Assembly (NCBI RefSeq): GCF_000733725.1
Contig: NZ_JMQM01000001.1
Span: 1-64,000 of the forward strand
Direction of reading: 5' to 3'
Origin: Nitratireductor basaltis
GTDB lineage: Bacteria > Pseudomonadota > Alphaproteobacteria > Rhizobiales > Rhizobiaceae
Length of the DNA: 64,000 nt
This document shows, piece after piece, positions 17,087-26,234 of the stretch. The notes beneath the pieces were generated by a model. It made no database searches, had not been told where the DNA came from, and was given only the letters and a program-made list of their open reading frames with translations. How positions within the stretch are numbered: the first letter of the stretch is position 1; every line of letters starts with the position of its first letter. The position numbers and the translations under genes were made by a program.

Positions 17087-17129
17087 CGGCGAGAACGCCA
17101 ACTCTTTCATACGCAACAGGATTTGGACC

Positions 17130-18269
17130 ATGGCGAATATCAACAAGACATCTGGAAATGCTCTTCGCGCACAGGTCGCCGGTGCGGGTTTCGCCGGACT
17201 GACGGCAGCAATCGCGCTGCGTCAAAACGGCTGGGATGTCACCTTGCATGAGAGGGATTCGGAGCTGCGCGCATTCGGAGCGGGCATCTATCTCTGGCAC
17301 AACGGTCTCAGGGTCCTTGAAGCGGTCGGTGCGCTCGACGATGTGCTTCTGGGCTCCCATACGCCTCCCACCTACGAAACATGGATGCAGAACAAGTCGG
17401 TTTCCAAGGAAACATTCAATGGTCTGCCATGGCGCATCATGACGCGTCGCCATCTGCACAATGCGCTGGTCAAGCGCGCCAAGGAAGTCGGCGTTGAAAT
17501 CCGCGTGAATTCCGAGGCCGTAGCTGCCGATGCCGATGGTCGGCTGACGCTGCAGACGGGCGAGGTTCTGGAGGGCGATCTTATTGTCGGAGCGGACGGT
17601 GTCGGCTCCAAGGTGCGGGATTCCCTGGGGTTCGAGCAGGATCGCTGGGTTTCCACCGATGGCATCATTCGCCTCATCGTACCTCGCAAGAAGGAAGAGC
17701 TTGGTGATGGTGAATGGGACAACACCATCGACATGTGGAACTTCGAGCCGCGGGTTCAGCGCATTCTCTACTCCCCTTGCAACAAGGACGAGCTTTATCT
17801 CGGCCTGATGGCACCGGCAGCCGATCCGCGCGGCTCGCGCGTACCGCTCGATCTGGAAGTCTGGGTCGAGATGTTCCCCTTCCTTGAGCCGTGCCTTTCC
17901 GAGGCGGCCAAGCTGGAATCCGCGCGCTACGACAAATATGCGACGACCAAGCTCGACAGCTGGGTGAAGGGCAAGGTGGCACTGGTGGGTGACGCTGCTC
18001 ACGCGATGTGCCCGGCGCTTGCCCAGGGTGCGGGCTGCGCGATGGTCAATGCCTTCAGCCTTTCGCAGGACCTTGCTGAACAGAACTCGGTCGAGGATGC
18101 GCTTTCTTCCTGGGAAAATCGCATCCGCCCGATCACGGATCGTTGCCAGGCGCTGTCAGGCGAATATGCGGCGAACCGCTCGCTATCCAGAGGCAACATG
18201 TTCACACCCGCGGCCTTGGAGGCTGCGCGCTACGACCCAATCCGCCGTGTTTACTCATGGCCCCAGTAA
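17130..18269 (+). CDS. 2-Methyl-3-hydroxypyridine-5-carboxylate oxygenase (FAD monooxygenase)
   Basis: 379 residues. This flavoprotein uses NAD(P)H and O2 to hydroxylate and open the pyridine ring, giving 2-(acetamidomethylene)succinate. It shows the FAD-binding GAGFAGLTAAIALRQNGWDV, the substrate-channel stretch AFGAGIYLWHNGLRVLE, and the second FAD motif VALVGDAAHAMCPALAQGAG. It matches my memory of the crystallised M. loti enzyme closely, including the C-terminus (AARYDPIRRVYSWPQ). ATG 17130 starts the family N-terminus MANINKT. The gene follows the hydrolase by 43 bases. Confidence 0.93.
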   Translation: MANINKTSGNALRAQVAGAGFAGLTAAIALRQNGWDVTLHERDSELRAFGAGIYLWHNGLRVLEAVGALDDVLLGSHTPPTYETWMQNKSVSKETFNGLPWRIMTRRHLHNALVKRAKEVGVEIRVNSEAVAADADGRLTLQTGEVLEGDLIVGADGVGSKVRDSLGFEQDRWVSTDGIIRLIVPRKKEELGDGEWDNTIDMWNFEPRVQRILYSPCNKDELYLGLMAPAADPRGSRVPLDLEVWVEMFPFLEPCLSEAAKLESARYDKYATTKLDSWVKGKVALVGDAAHAMCPALAQGAGCAMVNAFSLSQDLAEQNSVEDALSSWENRIRPITDRCQALSGEYAANRSLSRGNMFTPAALEAARYDPIRRVYSWPQ

Positions 18270-18335
18270 CGGCCGGGAAGCCAGCCTGAAAATCACTTGC
18301 GCGCGCCTTGGCTGCGCGTCCCCAAGGAGAAAGAC

Positions 18336-18926
18336 ATGAACCATACGGCTGAAGTAGAAAAGCACTACGAGGTGCGGGGCTGGTATTCATCCGTGCAGGA
18401 AATCCGGCATGATGGCGGTGCGCCCGTGGAACCACTCATCAAGGTTGCGGTCGGCGTTATCATCCGCAACCCCTTCGTGGGCGTCCATTCCCCGGACCTG
18501 TCAGCCCTGATCAAGCCCAGCGCATCCATTGGCCACGCACTTGGTGCAAGAGCCATGGCGCTGCTTAGTGGGCGTCCGGCAGAAAGCTATGGCAAAGGCG
18601 GTATCGCCGGTGTCGGCGGCGAGCAGGAACATGTTGTCGCCTGCATCACGACCGAATTCGGAAATCCGCTGCGCGAGCAGGTGGGTGGTGGAAAAGCCTG
18701 GATCTCCTCGGCCAGCAAGGTGGCCTCGGCTGGCACTTCAATAGACATCCCGCTGGCCCACAAGGACGAGCTTTACATTCGCTCCCACTATGATGCGATC
18801 ACCTTTTCGGTCCCCGACGGGCCGCGGCCGGACGAGATACTCGTTTGCGTTGCTGCGGCGACTGGACCTCGCGTTCATCAGCGCGTGGGTGGAAAGACCG
18901 TCGCAGACCTGGCGGCAGCACAATAA
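18336..18926 (+). CDS. Amino acid synthesis family protein (DUF1185/PF06684)
   Basis: 196 residues. The family shows in KVAVGVIIRNPFVGVHSPDL, GRPAESYGKGGIAGVGGEQE, and GGGKAWISSASKVASAGTSI. AAGGAGA stands six bases before ATG 18336. The name of this family is not backed by a clear reaction; members form small oligomeric alpha/beta proteins and often lie in heterocycle or amino-acid catabolic operons. Its position between the ring-opening oxygenase and the decarboxylase suggests an unassigned side step (for example removal of an unstable intermediate). That is inference. Confidence 0.85.
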   Translation: MNHTAEVEKHYEVRGWYSSVQEIRHDGGAPVEPLIKVAVGVIIRNPFVGVHSPDLSALIKPSASIGHALGARAMALLSGRPAESYGKGGIAGVGGEQEHVVACITTEFGNPLREQVGGGKAWISSASKVASAGTSIDIPLAHKDELYIRSHYDAITFSVPDGPRPDEILVCVAAATGPRVHQRVGGKTVADLAAAQ

Positions 18927-18958
18927 GCCGACGACAAATCGAGAGAAGGACACACTCA

Positions 18959-19417
18959 ATGCCCCTGAACATCAAAGACCTGAAGATAACGTCCTCGGAT
19001 TTCGAGCCGCTTGCGATGATGCGTGACGAGCATGCCGGTGACAAAGGCAATGTGTTGCCCAAGCTGACCGTCAGTGGCGTGCCCGAAGGCACCAAGGAAC
19101 TTGCTGTAATCTGCCACGATCCGGATGCGCCGCTGCCCCACGGTTTCACGCACTGGACCGTCTACGGCATCGACCCTTCCGCAACCGATCTCTCGGACGC
19201 GCAGGAGAAGTACAGGGTCGGGCCCAACGGCGCGGGTGACAAGCAGTATTACGGACCGCAGCCGCCGGCCGGTCACGGCAAGCACCACTACTACTTCTGG
19301 GTCTATGCGCTCGACACCACCGTGGAAGGGACGCCTACCCGCGAGGAATTCCTGACCAAATACGCTGACAAAATCATCGAGCAGAACAGGATCGTCGGCC
19401 TTTACGAAAACAACTGA
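18959..19417 (+). CDS. YbhB/YbcL family PEBP-like protein
   Basis: 152 residues, the normal length for bacterial phosphatidylethanolamine-binding-protein homologues. Visible motifs are the ligand-site CHDPDAPLPHGFTHWTVYGI (DPDAP plus HW) and the later GPQPPAGHGKHHYYFWVYAL. There is no signal peptide, so it is cytoplasmic. GAGAGAAGGA precedes ATG 18959. Its task in this operon is not known. A small-molecule-binding role is possible because the PEBP pocket is intact. It follows the DUF1185 gene by 32 bases. Confidence 0.88.
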   Translation: MPLNIKDLKITSSDFEPLAMMRDEHAGDKGNVLPKLTVSGVPEGTKELAVICHDPDAPLPHGFTHWTVYGIDPSATDLSDAQEKYRVGPNGAGDKQYYGPQPPAGHGKHHYYFWVYALDTTVEGTPTREEFLTKYADKIIEQNRIVGLYENN

Positions 19418-19424
19418 AGTGCAT

Positions 19425-19463
19425 GGTCTCGGCGAGACAAAAAAATAAAACGCCGTCGAGACC
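19425..19463 (+). other. Intercistronic stem-loop
   Basis: GGTCTCGGCG (19425-19434) pairs with CGCCG-T-CGAGACC (19451-19463) across an A-rich loop. No T-run follows, so this looks more like an mRNA processing or stability element than a full terminator. Confidence 0.4.
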
Positions 19464-19487
19464 GCAGCGACTTGGGAGACTTCAGAA

Positions 19488-20213
19488 ATGACAACAACTA
19501 CATCTGCCCGGAAGACTGTCTTCGAAGAGCTCGTCACGGCGACGAAGATATTGCTGCACGAGGGCATACTCGACACATTTGGCCATATCAGCGCGCGTGA
19601 CCCTGAAGATCCCAAGAGCTTCTTCCTGGCGCAGAAACTCGCACCGAGCCATATCACGGTCGACGACATGCAGCGTTTCGACCTGGATGGTGAGACCGAT
19701 GATCCGCGGCCTTCCTATCTCGAACGCTATATCCACAGCGAGATCTACAAGGCCCGCCCCGATGTGAACTGTGTGCTTCACAGTCACTCGCCGGCAGTTC
19801 TTCCCTATTGTTTCACCGACCAGCCATTGCGGCCTGTCACCCATATGGGTGCATTTCTCGGCGAGACGGTTCCCGTGTACGAAATCCGCGACAAGCAGGG
19901 CGATGCAACCGACCTTTTCGGCGGCAGCCGTGAGGTGTGCGCCGACATCGCGGAAAGTCTTGGAGATCAGGCGGTCGTGCTCATGGCTCGCCACGGCGTG
20001 GTCAATGTCGGCGGCTCGGTCAGAGAGGTCGTGTTCCGCGCATTCTACACCGAGCAGAACGCTGCCGCGCAGACGGCCGGCCTGCAGGTGGGCAAGATTG
20101 AATATCTCTCGCCTGGAGAGGTCAAGACTGCCGGAAAGCTGGTCGGTGCCCAGATCGATCGCGGTTGGGACCACTGGACGATGAGACTCCGTCAGGCCGG
20201 GCTGCTCAACTAG
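19488..20213 (+). CDS. 3-Hydroxy-2-methylpyridine-4,5-dicarboxylate 4-decarboxylase (class II aldolase fold)
   Basis: 241 residues. It removes the 4-carboxylate from the pyridine dicarboxylate using a divalent metal. Class II aldolase features are present: FGHISARD near residue 35, the metal histidines in [12 protein letters not shown], and [11 protein letters not shown]. The sequence matches my memory of the crystallised M. loti decarboxylase nearly throughout (TTTSARK...[33 protein letters not shown]). It is cytoplasmic, in the main catabolic operon, followed after 93 bases by 4-pyridoxate dehydrogenase. Confidence 0.94.
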   Translation: MTTTTSARKTVFEELVTATKILLHEGILDTFGHISARDPEDPKSFFLAQKLAPSHITVDDMQRFDLDGETDDPRPSYLERYIHSEIYKARPDVNCVLHSHSPAVLPYCFTDQPLRPVTHMGAFLGETVPVYEIRDKQGDATDLFGGSREVCADIAESLGDQAVVLMARHGVVNVGGSVREVVFRAFYTEQNAAAQTAGLQVGKIEYLSPGEVKTAGKLVGAQIDRGWDHWTMRLRQAGLLN

Positions 20214-20306
20214 CACGCCGACGACACGCAGAAACCCGGTTGCGACCGGGGATCCGATCTTCCTGTCCCGCATGGTCAGGGGAGATCAGATGAAAGCAGG
20301 GAAGTC

Positions 20307-21935
20307 ATGTCGCACGCGGAATATTACGACTACATCATCGTGGGAGCCGGTTCTGCCGGGTGTGTGCTGGCCAATCGGCTGAGCGCGGACCCGTCCTGCT
20401 CGGTGCTGCTCCTGGAAGCAGGCGGCTGGGACCGGGACCCGATGATCCACATTCCGTTGGGCTGGGGCAAGATCCTCACCGAGCGGCGGCACGACTGGAT
20501 GTATTTCTGCGAACCGGAAGAAAATGTCGGGGGACGCAGCGTCGAGTGCGCCCGCGGCAAGGTTATCGGAGGATCGTCTTCGACCAATGCCATGGCTTAT
20601 GTGCGCGGCAATCGCGGCGACTACGACCGTTGGGCTGCCAACGGTCTTGACGGCTGGTCCTTTGACGAGGTGCTGCCTTACTTCAAGAAGCAGGAAAGCT
20701 GGGAGGGCGGTGCGGACGATTATCGAGGCGGTTCCGGCCCGCTCAGCACGCAGCACTGTCGCTACAAGGATCCTCTGATAGATGCATTTGCCGAGGCGAG
20801 TGTAGAGGCAGGTTACCCGCAAACCAGTGACTACAACGGGGCCAGTCAGGAAGGCTTCAGCCGCCTGCAGATGACGATTTCGAACGGGCGTCGTTCATCG
20901 ACATCCTCAGCCTATCTGCGTCCCGTCCTCAAGCGTGCGAACCTGACGGTCCTGACCAACGCGATGGCACTGCGCGTCAACATGCAGGGGAAGCGGGCCA
21001 GCGGTATCACCATCAGGCATCATGGCCGAGAGAAGACCTTCAAGGCAGGCCGCGAGGTGCTTTTGTCAGGAGGGGTCATCAACTCACCTCAACTTCTGAT
21101 GCTGTCCGGCATCGGCGCTCCCGATGAACTCGCCGCGCAGGGAATCGAGACCCGCGTCAGTTTGCCGGCGGTAGGCAAGAACTTGCAGGACCACGTATCG
21201 GTCATCCTGATGTACAAGCGGCGAGAACCCGGACCGTTCTTCAAGAACATGCGAGCCGATCGCATCGGGATCGATTTCCTGAAGACCTACCTGACGGGCA
21301 AGGGCTTTTCCGCAGACGTCCCGGGCGGTGTCGTCGCATTTCTCAAAAGCGGTGAAGACCGGCCCCTGCCGGACGTGCAACTGCTGTTCACTGCTGCTCC
21401 ACTTGCTGCATGGCCGTATTTCCAACCCTTCAAGGCACCCTTCCAGGACGGTTTTGCCACCCGCATCGTGGCTACCCAGCCTGAAAGCCGTGGCTCGGTG
21501 AAGCTTGCTTCGGCAGATCCGCTCGCAGCACCGCTGATCCACCAGAACTTCCTGGCTTCGCCGCGCGACTGGGCATCGCTTCGTGCCGGTTTCCGGGTGG
21601 CGCGCGATCTCGCGTCGCAGCCGGCGATGAAGCCATTCATAGAGGCAGAATTCTTCCCCGGACCTGATTGCCAATCAGACGAGGAGATCGACGAGCATAT
21701 CCGCAAGACGTGCATAACCGTCCACCATCCGGCCGGCACTTGCCGGGCGGGCACCGATGCGCGCGCGGTAGTTGACCCGCAGCTGCGTGTGCGCGGTGTG
21801 GAGGGGCTGCGCGTTGTCGATGCCTCCGTCATGCCGGACCTGGTCTGCGGAAACATCAATGCCGCGGTCATCATGATCGCCGAGAAAGCAGCCGATCTCA
21901 TCCTCAATTCCCAAGTCAGCGAGGCAGCGGCATGA
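20307..21935 (+). CDS. 4-Pyridoxic acid dehydrogenase (GMC family flavoenzyme)
   Basis: 542 residues. It oxidises the 5-hydroxymethyl of 4-pyridoxate to 5-formyl-3-hydroxy-2-methylpyridine-4-carboxylate. The N-terminal FAD motif is [20 protein letters not shown], the GMC signature is [20 protein letters not shown], and the C-terminal segments are [11 protein letters not shown] and [14 protein letters not shown]. Motifs alone only say GMC oxidoreductase. The specific call rests on its place between the decarboxylase and the 5-formyl dehydrogenase, as in M. loti, where this step is a membrane-associated GMC enzyme. It overlaps the next gene by four bases. Confidence 0.87.
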   Translation: MSHAEYYDYIIVGAGSAGCVLANRLSADPSCSVLLLEAGGWDRDPMIHIPLGWGKILTERRHDWMYFCEPEENVGGRSVECARGKVIGGSSSTNAMAYVRGNRGDYDRWAANGLDGWSFDEVLPYFKKQESWEGGADDYRGGSGPLSTQHCRYKDPLIDAFAEASVEAGYPQTSDYNGASQEGFSRLQMTISNGRRSSTSSAYLRPVLKRANLTVLTNAMALRVNMQGKRASGITIRHHGREKTFKAGREVLLSGGVINSPQLLMLSGIGAPDELAAQGIETRVSLPAVGKNLQDHVSVILMYKRREPGPFFKNMRADRIGIDFLKTYLTGKGFSADVPGGVVAFLKSGEDRPLPDVQLLFTAAPLAAWPYFQPFKAPFQDGFATRIVATQPESRGSVKLASADPLAAPLIHQNFLASPRDWASLRAGFRVARDLASQPAMKPFIEAEFFPGPDCQSDEEIDEHIRKTCITVHHPAGTCRAGTDARAVVDPQLRVRGVEGLRVVDASVMPDLVCGNINAAVIMIAEKAADLILNSQVSEAAA

Positions 21936-22861
21936 TCAAGCGAACAGCAATTATCGGTCTTGGGACAATGGGGCCCGGCATGGCCGCCCGTCTGGCAAGA
22001 GGTGGTGTGGAGGTCGTGGCATACGACATCGCACCGGCAGCAATCGAGCGCGCGCGCGGTATGCTGGGCGCTGCCGAGGGCGTGCTGGACAGCCTGGAGA
22101 TCGACGGCACGGGGAAGGGCGGTTCGGTTCGGTTGACGGATGTCCTCGAGGAGGCCGTCGCCGGCGCCGATCTGGTAATCGAGAACGTCCCCGAAAAGGA
22201 AGAAATCAAGGCTGAGGTCTACCGCTCGATCGAGGGGCTGATCTCAGCCGACACGATCGTCGCATCGGATACGTCGGGCATTCCCATCACCAAGCTGCAG
22301 GCGCATATTTCCAATCCCGCGCGCATGGTGGGCATGCACTGGTCAAACCCGCCGCATATCATTCCCATGATCGAGGTGATTGGTGGTGAGGCCACGTCGC
22401 CGGAGACGGTTCAGACCATCCGCGACTTTATCCGTTCGCTGGGGCTGCTGCCCGTATTGCTGAAGAAGGACGTCCCCGGCTTCGTGGAGAACCGGGTGCT
22501 CTATGCCTTGCTGCGCGAAGTCGTCGATCTGGTAGAGCGCGGTGTGATCGAGCCCGAAGACATTGATACCTGCGTCTCCTGGGGTATCGGATACAAGCTG
22601 GCGGTGGTGGGCCCCATGGCGCTCCTCGACATGGCCGGCATGGATATCTACCACTCCGTCTCCTCCTTCCTCAACGAAGACCTGTGCGACCGCAAGGATG
22701 TCGCGCCGCTGGTGCAAGAGCAGATCGCCGCCGGGAAGCTGGGCATCAAATCGGGTGCCGGGCTCTATTCCTATACGCCGGAGAGCATAGCCAGGCTGCA
22801 GCCGGAACGGGCGCGGAAGCTCGTTGCCATTCGACGGATCCTCGAAGGGAAAGATCAGTGA
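21932..22861 (+). CDS. 5-Formyl-3-hydroxy-2-methylpyridine-4-carboxylate 5-dehydrogenase (3-hydroxyacyl-CoA dehydrogenase family)
   Basis: 309 residues. This NAD-dependent enzyme oxidises the 5-formyl group to the 4,5-dicarboxylate. The N-terminal NAD site is [20 protein letters not shown], followed by VIENVPE, the [11 protein letters not shown] stretch, the catalytic His region [16 protein letters not shown], and the C-terminal helical domain with [12 protein letters not shown]. It agrees closely with my memory of the crystallised M. loti enzyme. Its start overlaps the upstream stop (ATGA), so translation is coupled. Confidence 0.93.
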   Translation: MIKRTAIIGLGTMGPGMAARLARGGVEVVAYDIAPAAIERARGMLGAAEGVLDSLEIDGTGKGGSVRLTDVLEEAVAGADLVIENVPEKEEIKAEVYRSIEGLISADTIVASDTSGIPITKLQAHISNPARMVGMHWSNPPHIIPMIEVIGGEATSPETVQTIRDFIRSLGLLPVLLKKDVPGFVENRVLYALLREVVDLVERGVIEPEDIDTCVSWGIGYKLAVVGPMALLDMAGMDIYHSVSSFLNEDLCDRKDVAPLVQEQIAAGKLGIKSGAGLYSYTPESIARLQPERARKLVAIRRILEGKDQ

Positions 22862-22862
22862 C

Positions 22863-23402
22863 ATGACCATCGGGGCGGACAGAGACCAGCGCATGAACGG
22901 CAACGGATTTATCCGCGCCGAGGCAATCGCCGTCCGGTTGGTCGCTGTCCTGCTCGGTCTCTGCCTGATCGCAATGGTTCTGGTCAATGTGGCCAATGCA
23001 GTCGGTCGCTACAGCGGCTTGTTTTCGCTTGTTGGTGCCGACGAACTGCTCGTCTACGGCATGATCTGGATCGTCATGCTGGGCGCGATCCTGGCAGCGC
23101 GTAGCCGTGATCATCTCTCCGTCAATCTTCTGCCGAGTGCCCTGACGGGCAGGCTGCGCATGGTCCTGCAGATCGTGATCGATATCGCCACGGTCGCCGT
23201 TTCCATTTTCATCGCCTGGCATAGCTTCACCTTCATCGATCGCATTGCCAGTCTGAACCAGAAGAGCATGGGGCTTGGCATACCCATGGTCATCCCGCAT
23301 TCCGCGATCCCCGTGGGGTTCATCGGCATAGCCGCAGTGACGGCATTCCTGGTGATCATCGACATCGCCCGCTTCTCCCTCGCGAAGGGAGCGCGCGCAT
23401 GA
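22863..23402 (+). CDS. TRAP transporter small membrane subunit (DctQ type)
   Basis: 179 residues with four hydrophobic segments (about 25-45, 62-80, 100-120, 140-160), the DctQ plan. The typical first loop YSGLFSLVGADELLVYGMIW and the ARSRDHLSVNLL motif are present. I start at ATG 22863, two bases after the preceding stop. It overlaps the large subunit gene by four bases. It should work with DctM and the binding protein downstream to import an organic acid, by context probably 4-pyridoxate or a related B6 catabolite. Confidence 0.88.
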   Translation: MTIGADRDQRMNGNGFIRAEAIAVRLVAVLLGLCLIAMVLVNVANAVGRYSGLFSLVGADELLVYGMIWIVMLGAILAARSRDHLSVNLLPSALTGRLRMVLQIVIDIATVAVSIFIAWHSFTFIDRIASLNQKSMGLGIPMVIPHSAIPVGFIGIAAVTAFLVIIDIARFSLAKGARA

Positions 23403-24673
23403 CCTGGGTCATAGGCATCAGCGTTGCAGCATTCATCGCGATGGGAGCACCCATCTTCGTCGCCCTGCTTGTTGCCGCTTCGCTGGCGCTGCTTCTTTTT
23501 CCCGGTCCTCCGCTTCTTGCCTTGCAGCAGACCATTTTCGGCGGACTGGACGCCTATGCGCTGCTTTCTGTGCCGTTTTTCATTTTTGCTGGTGAACTGA
23601 TGGCAATCAGCGGGATCGCCGACCGGCTCATCAACCTGGTACGGGCGCTTTTCGGCCGTCTCCCCGGCTCGATCGGTATCGCGGCGCTTGGCGGGTCGAC
23701 ACTGATCGGCACGATCTGCGGTTCCTCAGCCGCCGCTGTCGCAGCGGTCGGGCGCAACATGTATCCGCAGCTCATCGCGGGTGGCTATGGCCAGCGCCGT
23801 GCGGCCGGCATCATCACCTCCAGCGGCGCGATCGATATCGTCATTCCGCCTTCGATCGCCATGATCCTCTATGGAGCTTCTGCCGAGCAGTCCATCGCCA
23901 AGCTTTTCATAGCCGGTATCATCCCCGGCATCGTGATGGCACTTCTGATGGCAGGCTACATCTCCATCTCGGCCTATATGGCACGCATCCCGCGGGAAGC
24001 GAATTTCAGGGCACAGCTGGCCTGGACCGCTTTCAAGCAGGCATCATGGGCGCTCACCATGCCGGCCTTCGTGATGGTGGGCATCTATGCCGGTTTCTTC
24101 TCCCCAACCGAGGCCGGTGGTTTCGCCTGCGCCTATGCAGCCTTCCTTGGGTTTGTCGTCTATCGAACCGTCACGTTCCGCGGTCTGCTCGAGGCAGCTG
24201 TCAGCTCGGCCATGATGACTGCCCGGATCATGATCGTGGTTGCAGCGGCAGGCGTCATCAGCTGGGTTCTGACCGTGGAAGGCATACCTCAGGCACTGAT
24301 CGCTGCAACCACCGATGCCGGACTTTCGCCTCTGGGCTTCCTGTTGACGGTAAATCTCCTGCTCCTGGCCATAGGCTGTGTCCTGGATCCCACTTCGGCG
24401 ATCCTCGTGCTGGCTCCGCTTCTCGTGCCCATCGCGGTCTCGCTGGGGATCGATCCCATCCACTTTGGCGTGGTGATGACCGTCAACCTCGCCATTGGCA
24501 TGTTCACGCCGCCCTTCGGTTTGAACATATTCGTCGCGCAGTCCGTGCTCGGCGTGCCCACCTCCGTCATTTACCGCGGGGTTCTGCCTTACATGGCGGT
24601 CCAGATCTCCGCTCTCGCCCTCATCACCCTGATACCCGCGCTTTCGCTATGGCTGATCAACGGCATGTCGTGA
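23399..24673 (+). CDS. TRAP transporter large membrane subunit (DctM type)
   Basis: 424 residues with about 12 transmembrane segments, the standard DctM length. Family strings are FFIFAGELMAISGIADRLIN, GSSAAAVAAVGRNMYPQL, and TAGIITSSGAIDIVIPPSIA-like (here RAAGIITSSGAIDIVIPPS). It is the ion-coupled channel of the importer. It lies in the vitamin B6 operon between the 5-formyl dehydrogenase/DctQ pair and DctP. Confidence 0.93.
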   Translation: MTWVIGISVAAFIAMGAPIFVALLVAASLALLLFPGPPLLALQQTIFGGLDAYALLSVPFFIFAGELMAISGIADRLINLVRALFGRLPGSIGIAALGGSTLIGTICGSSAAAVAAVGRNMYPQLIAGGYGQRRAAGIITSSGAIDIVIPPSIAMILYGASAEQSIAKLFIAGIIPGIVMALLMAGYISISAYMARIPREANFRAQLAWTAFKQASWALTMPAFVMVGIYAGFFSPTEAGGFACAYAAFLGFVVYRTVTFRGLLEAAVSSAMMTARIMIVVAAAGVISWVLTVEGIPQALIAATTDAGLSPLGFLLTVNLLLLAIGCVLDPTSAILVLAPLLVPIAVSLGIDPIHFGVVMTVNLAIGMFTPPFGLNIFVAQSVLGVPTSVIYRGVLPYMAVQISALALITLIPALSLWLINGMS

Positions 24674-24701
24674 GTGCGGCGAAGCCCATGGAGGATTGAA
24701 C

Positions 24702-25730
24702 ATGATGTCTATCACGAAACGCTTCAGGAGAACCCGACGTGCCCTGGGCATAGCGCTTGCTGTGATGCTGCCGATGGCCGGAGCCGGGCAGGCGCAGGAA
24801 AGCACAATGAAGCTGGCCTCGGCCACAATCAACGACGTGCAACATGAGTGGCAGAAGGAGTTTCAAAAGGAAGTCGAAGCACGCGTCGGCGATGCCTTGA
24901 AGGTAGAGATCTACCCGGCGTCACAGCTCGGCGCCATTCCACGGATGTCGGAAGGCGTGCTGCTTGGAACCATTGAAGCCTTCACGACCCCCACGTCATT
25001 CGTCACCAATGTCGATCCGCGCTTCCAGGCATTCGATGTGCCTGGGCTCTTCATGGATGCCGATGAAGTCCACGCTGTCATACATGACCAGGAATTCCGC
25101 GATTACATCGAGACGCTCTTTCTCGACAAGGGCGTGAGGATCATCGGTGCGATCTTCAATTCGCCCACGCAGATACTGACCCGCGAGCCGATCACCACAC
25201 TGAACGGCTTCGATGGACTGAAGGTTCGTACCTTCGCATCGCCCCTTCAGATGGAGCCGATGAAAGCCATCGGGGTCAATCCGACGCCGCTCGCCCTGTC
25301 GGAAGTCACGCCCCAGCTCCAGGCTGGCGGCATCGACGGCATGCTGGCCGGGATTCCGATCCTCACCGCTTTCAAATTCTACGACACGGCCAAGCACGTC
25401 ACCAATATCAACATGAACCAGATCGTTTCGGTCACTCTGGTCAACGAAGCCTGGTTCCAGTCGCAGTCGGACGAGGTGAAGGCCGCTATCATCGAGGCAG
25501 GTCGCGCGGCGGAAGAGACCGTCTTCCCGTGGGGCGTGGAGAATGTTCAGCGTGCCGAGAAAGCCTGGCTGGAGAATGGCGGCGAAGTCCACATGCTTCC
25601 CGACGATCAGCAGGCAGAACTCATGGAGACCTTCGCAACAGTCGCCAATAAGGTGATCGCGGATCAGGCCGATGTGGTCGATGTGCGTGACCGGATCGTC
25701 GCGAAGCTCGAGGAGGTCCGCGCGCAATGA
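24702..25730 (+). CDS. TRAP transporter solute-binding protein (DctP type)
   Basis: 342 residues with a signal peptide ending GAGQAQ. Mature DctP features are seen: YPASQLGAIPRMSEGVLLGT, FDVPGLFMDADEV, the carboxylate-binding Arg region GLKVRTFASPLQMEPMKAIG, and GGIDGMLAGIPIL. ATG 24702 has GGAGG seven bases before it. The ligand should be a carboxylate because of the conserved Arg (family knowledge). Position in the B6 locus suggests 4-pyridoxate or a pyridine carboxylate (inference). Confidence 0.9.
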   Translation: MMSITKRFRRTRRALGIALAVMLPMAGAGQAQESTMKLASATINDVQHEWQKEFQKEVEARVGDALKVEIYPASQLGAIPRMSEGVLLGTIEAFTTPTSFVTNVDPRFQAFDVPGLFMDADEVHAVIHDQEFRDYIETLFLDKGVRIIGAIFNSPTQILTREPITTLNGFDGLKVRTFASPLQMEPMKAIGVNPTPLALSEVTPQLQAGGIDGMLAGIPILTAFKFYDTAKHVTNINMNQIVSVTLVNEAWFQSQSDEVKAAIIEAGRAAEETVFPWGVENVQRAEKAWLENGGEVHMLPDDQQAELMETFATVANKVIADQADVVDVRDRIVAKLEEVRAQ

Positions 25731-25735
25731 TCGCG

Positions 25736-26233
25736 TCAGCCGCCCGTGGCAATGCAGCTCAAACCCGCCTCGGTACCGGTGCGGCAGGAGAAGCGCAGCT
25801 TCGCTTCTCTAGCACCGGCGGAGATGGGCAGGTTGAGCCGCGTGCGGGCGGTATTGGTGGAGCACCAAAGCGCTTCGACAGGCATCCGGTCCTCAGTCGC
25901 ATTCATGAGATTGAGGACGCCTGTTTCCGGGTCATGCCAGAGCGTCACGGTGAGTTCGCCGCTTGGATGGATCCGTCCAAGTTCATCGGAATACCAATGC
26001 GCCAGTGCGGCCTGGCAATCGATGGGGCTGTCGGTCTCGTTGAGGATGGAGACCTCGACCGGATCAGCACCTTCCGTCCCGCGAATGATGCCTGAATAGG
26101 GCACGTAAGTTCCGCTGTCGGCCAGTGCCGGGAGCGAGAAAAGCCCAGCAGACAGGGCGACCAAAACAACAATTCGTCTGCCGACCGCTTTCGTCTTCCG
26201 TTTGGAAACCGACAACCATTGTGGGAACAACAT
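25736..26233 (-). CDS. Small secreted hypothetical protein
   Basis: About 165 residues, read against the surrounding operon. A hydrophobic segment (VVLVALSAGLFSLPALA) would be a signal peptide; the mature part SGTYVPYSG onwards has four Cys (PIDCQAAL, ALWCSTN, RFSCRTG, LSCIATG). The ATG at 26233 is one base from the ATG of the divergent BMP gene, which leaves no room for a ribosome site, so a TTG near 26216 may be the true start. Family not recognised. Reading-frame quality and the signal peptide support it as real. Confidence 0.6.
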   Translation of the reverse strand: MLFPQWLSVSKRKTKAVGRRIVVLVALSAGLFSLPALADSGTYVPYSGIIRGTEGADPVEVSILNETDSPIDCQAALAHWYSDELGRIHPSGELTVTLWHDPETGVLNLMNATEDRMPVEALWCSTNTARTRLNLPISAGAREAKLRFSCRTGTEAGLSCIATGG

Positions 26234-26234
26234 A

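Noticed and set aside
13699-21935. Assigning both GMC enzymes as choline dehydrogenase
   Set aside because: Their family motifs would allow it, but the first matches pyridoxine 4-oxidase along its length and the second stands between two specific B6 enzymes. No betaine genes are near.
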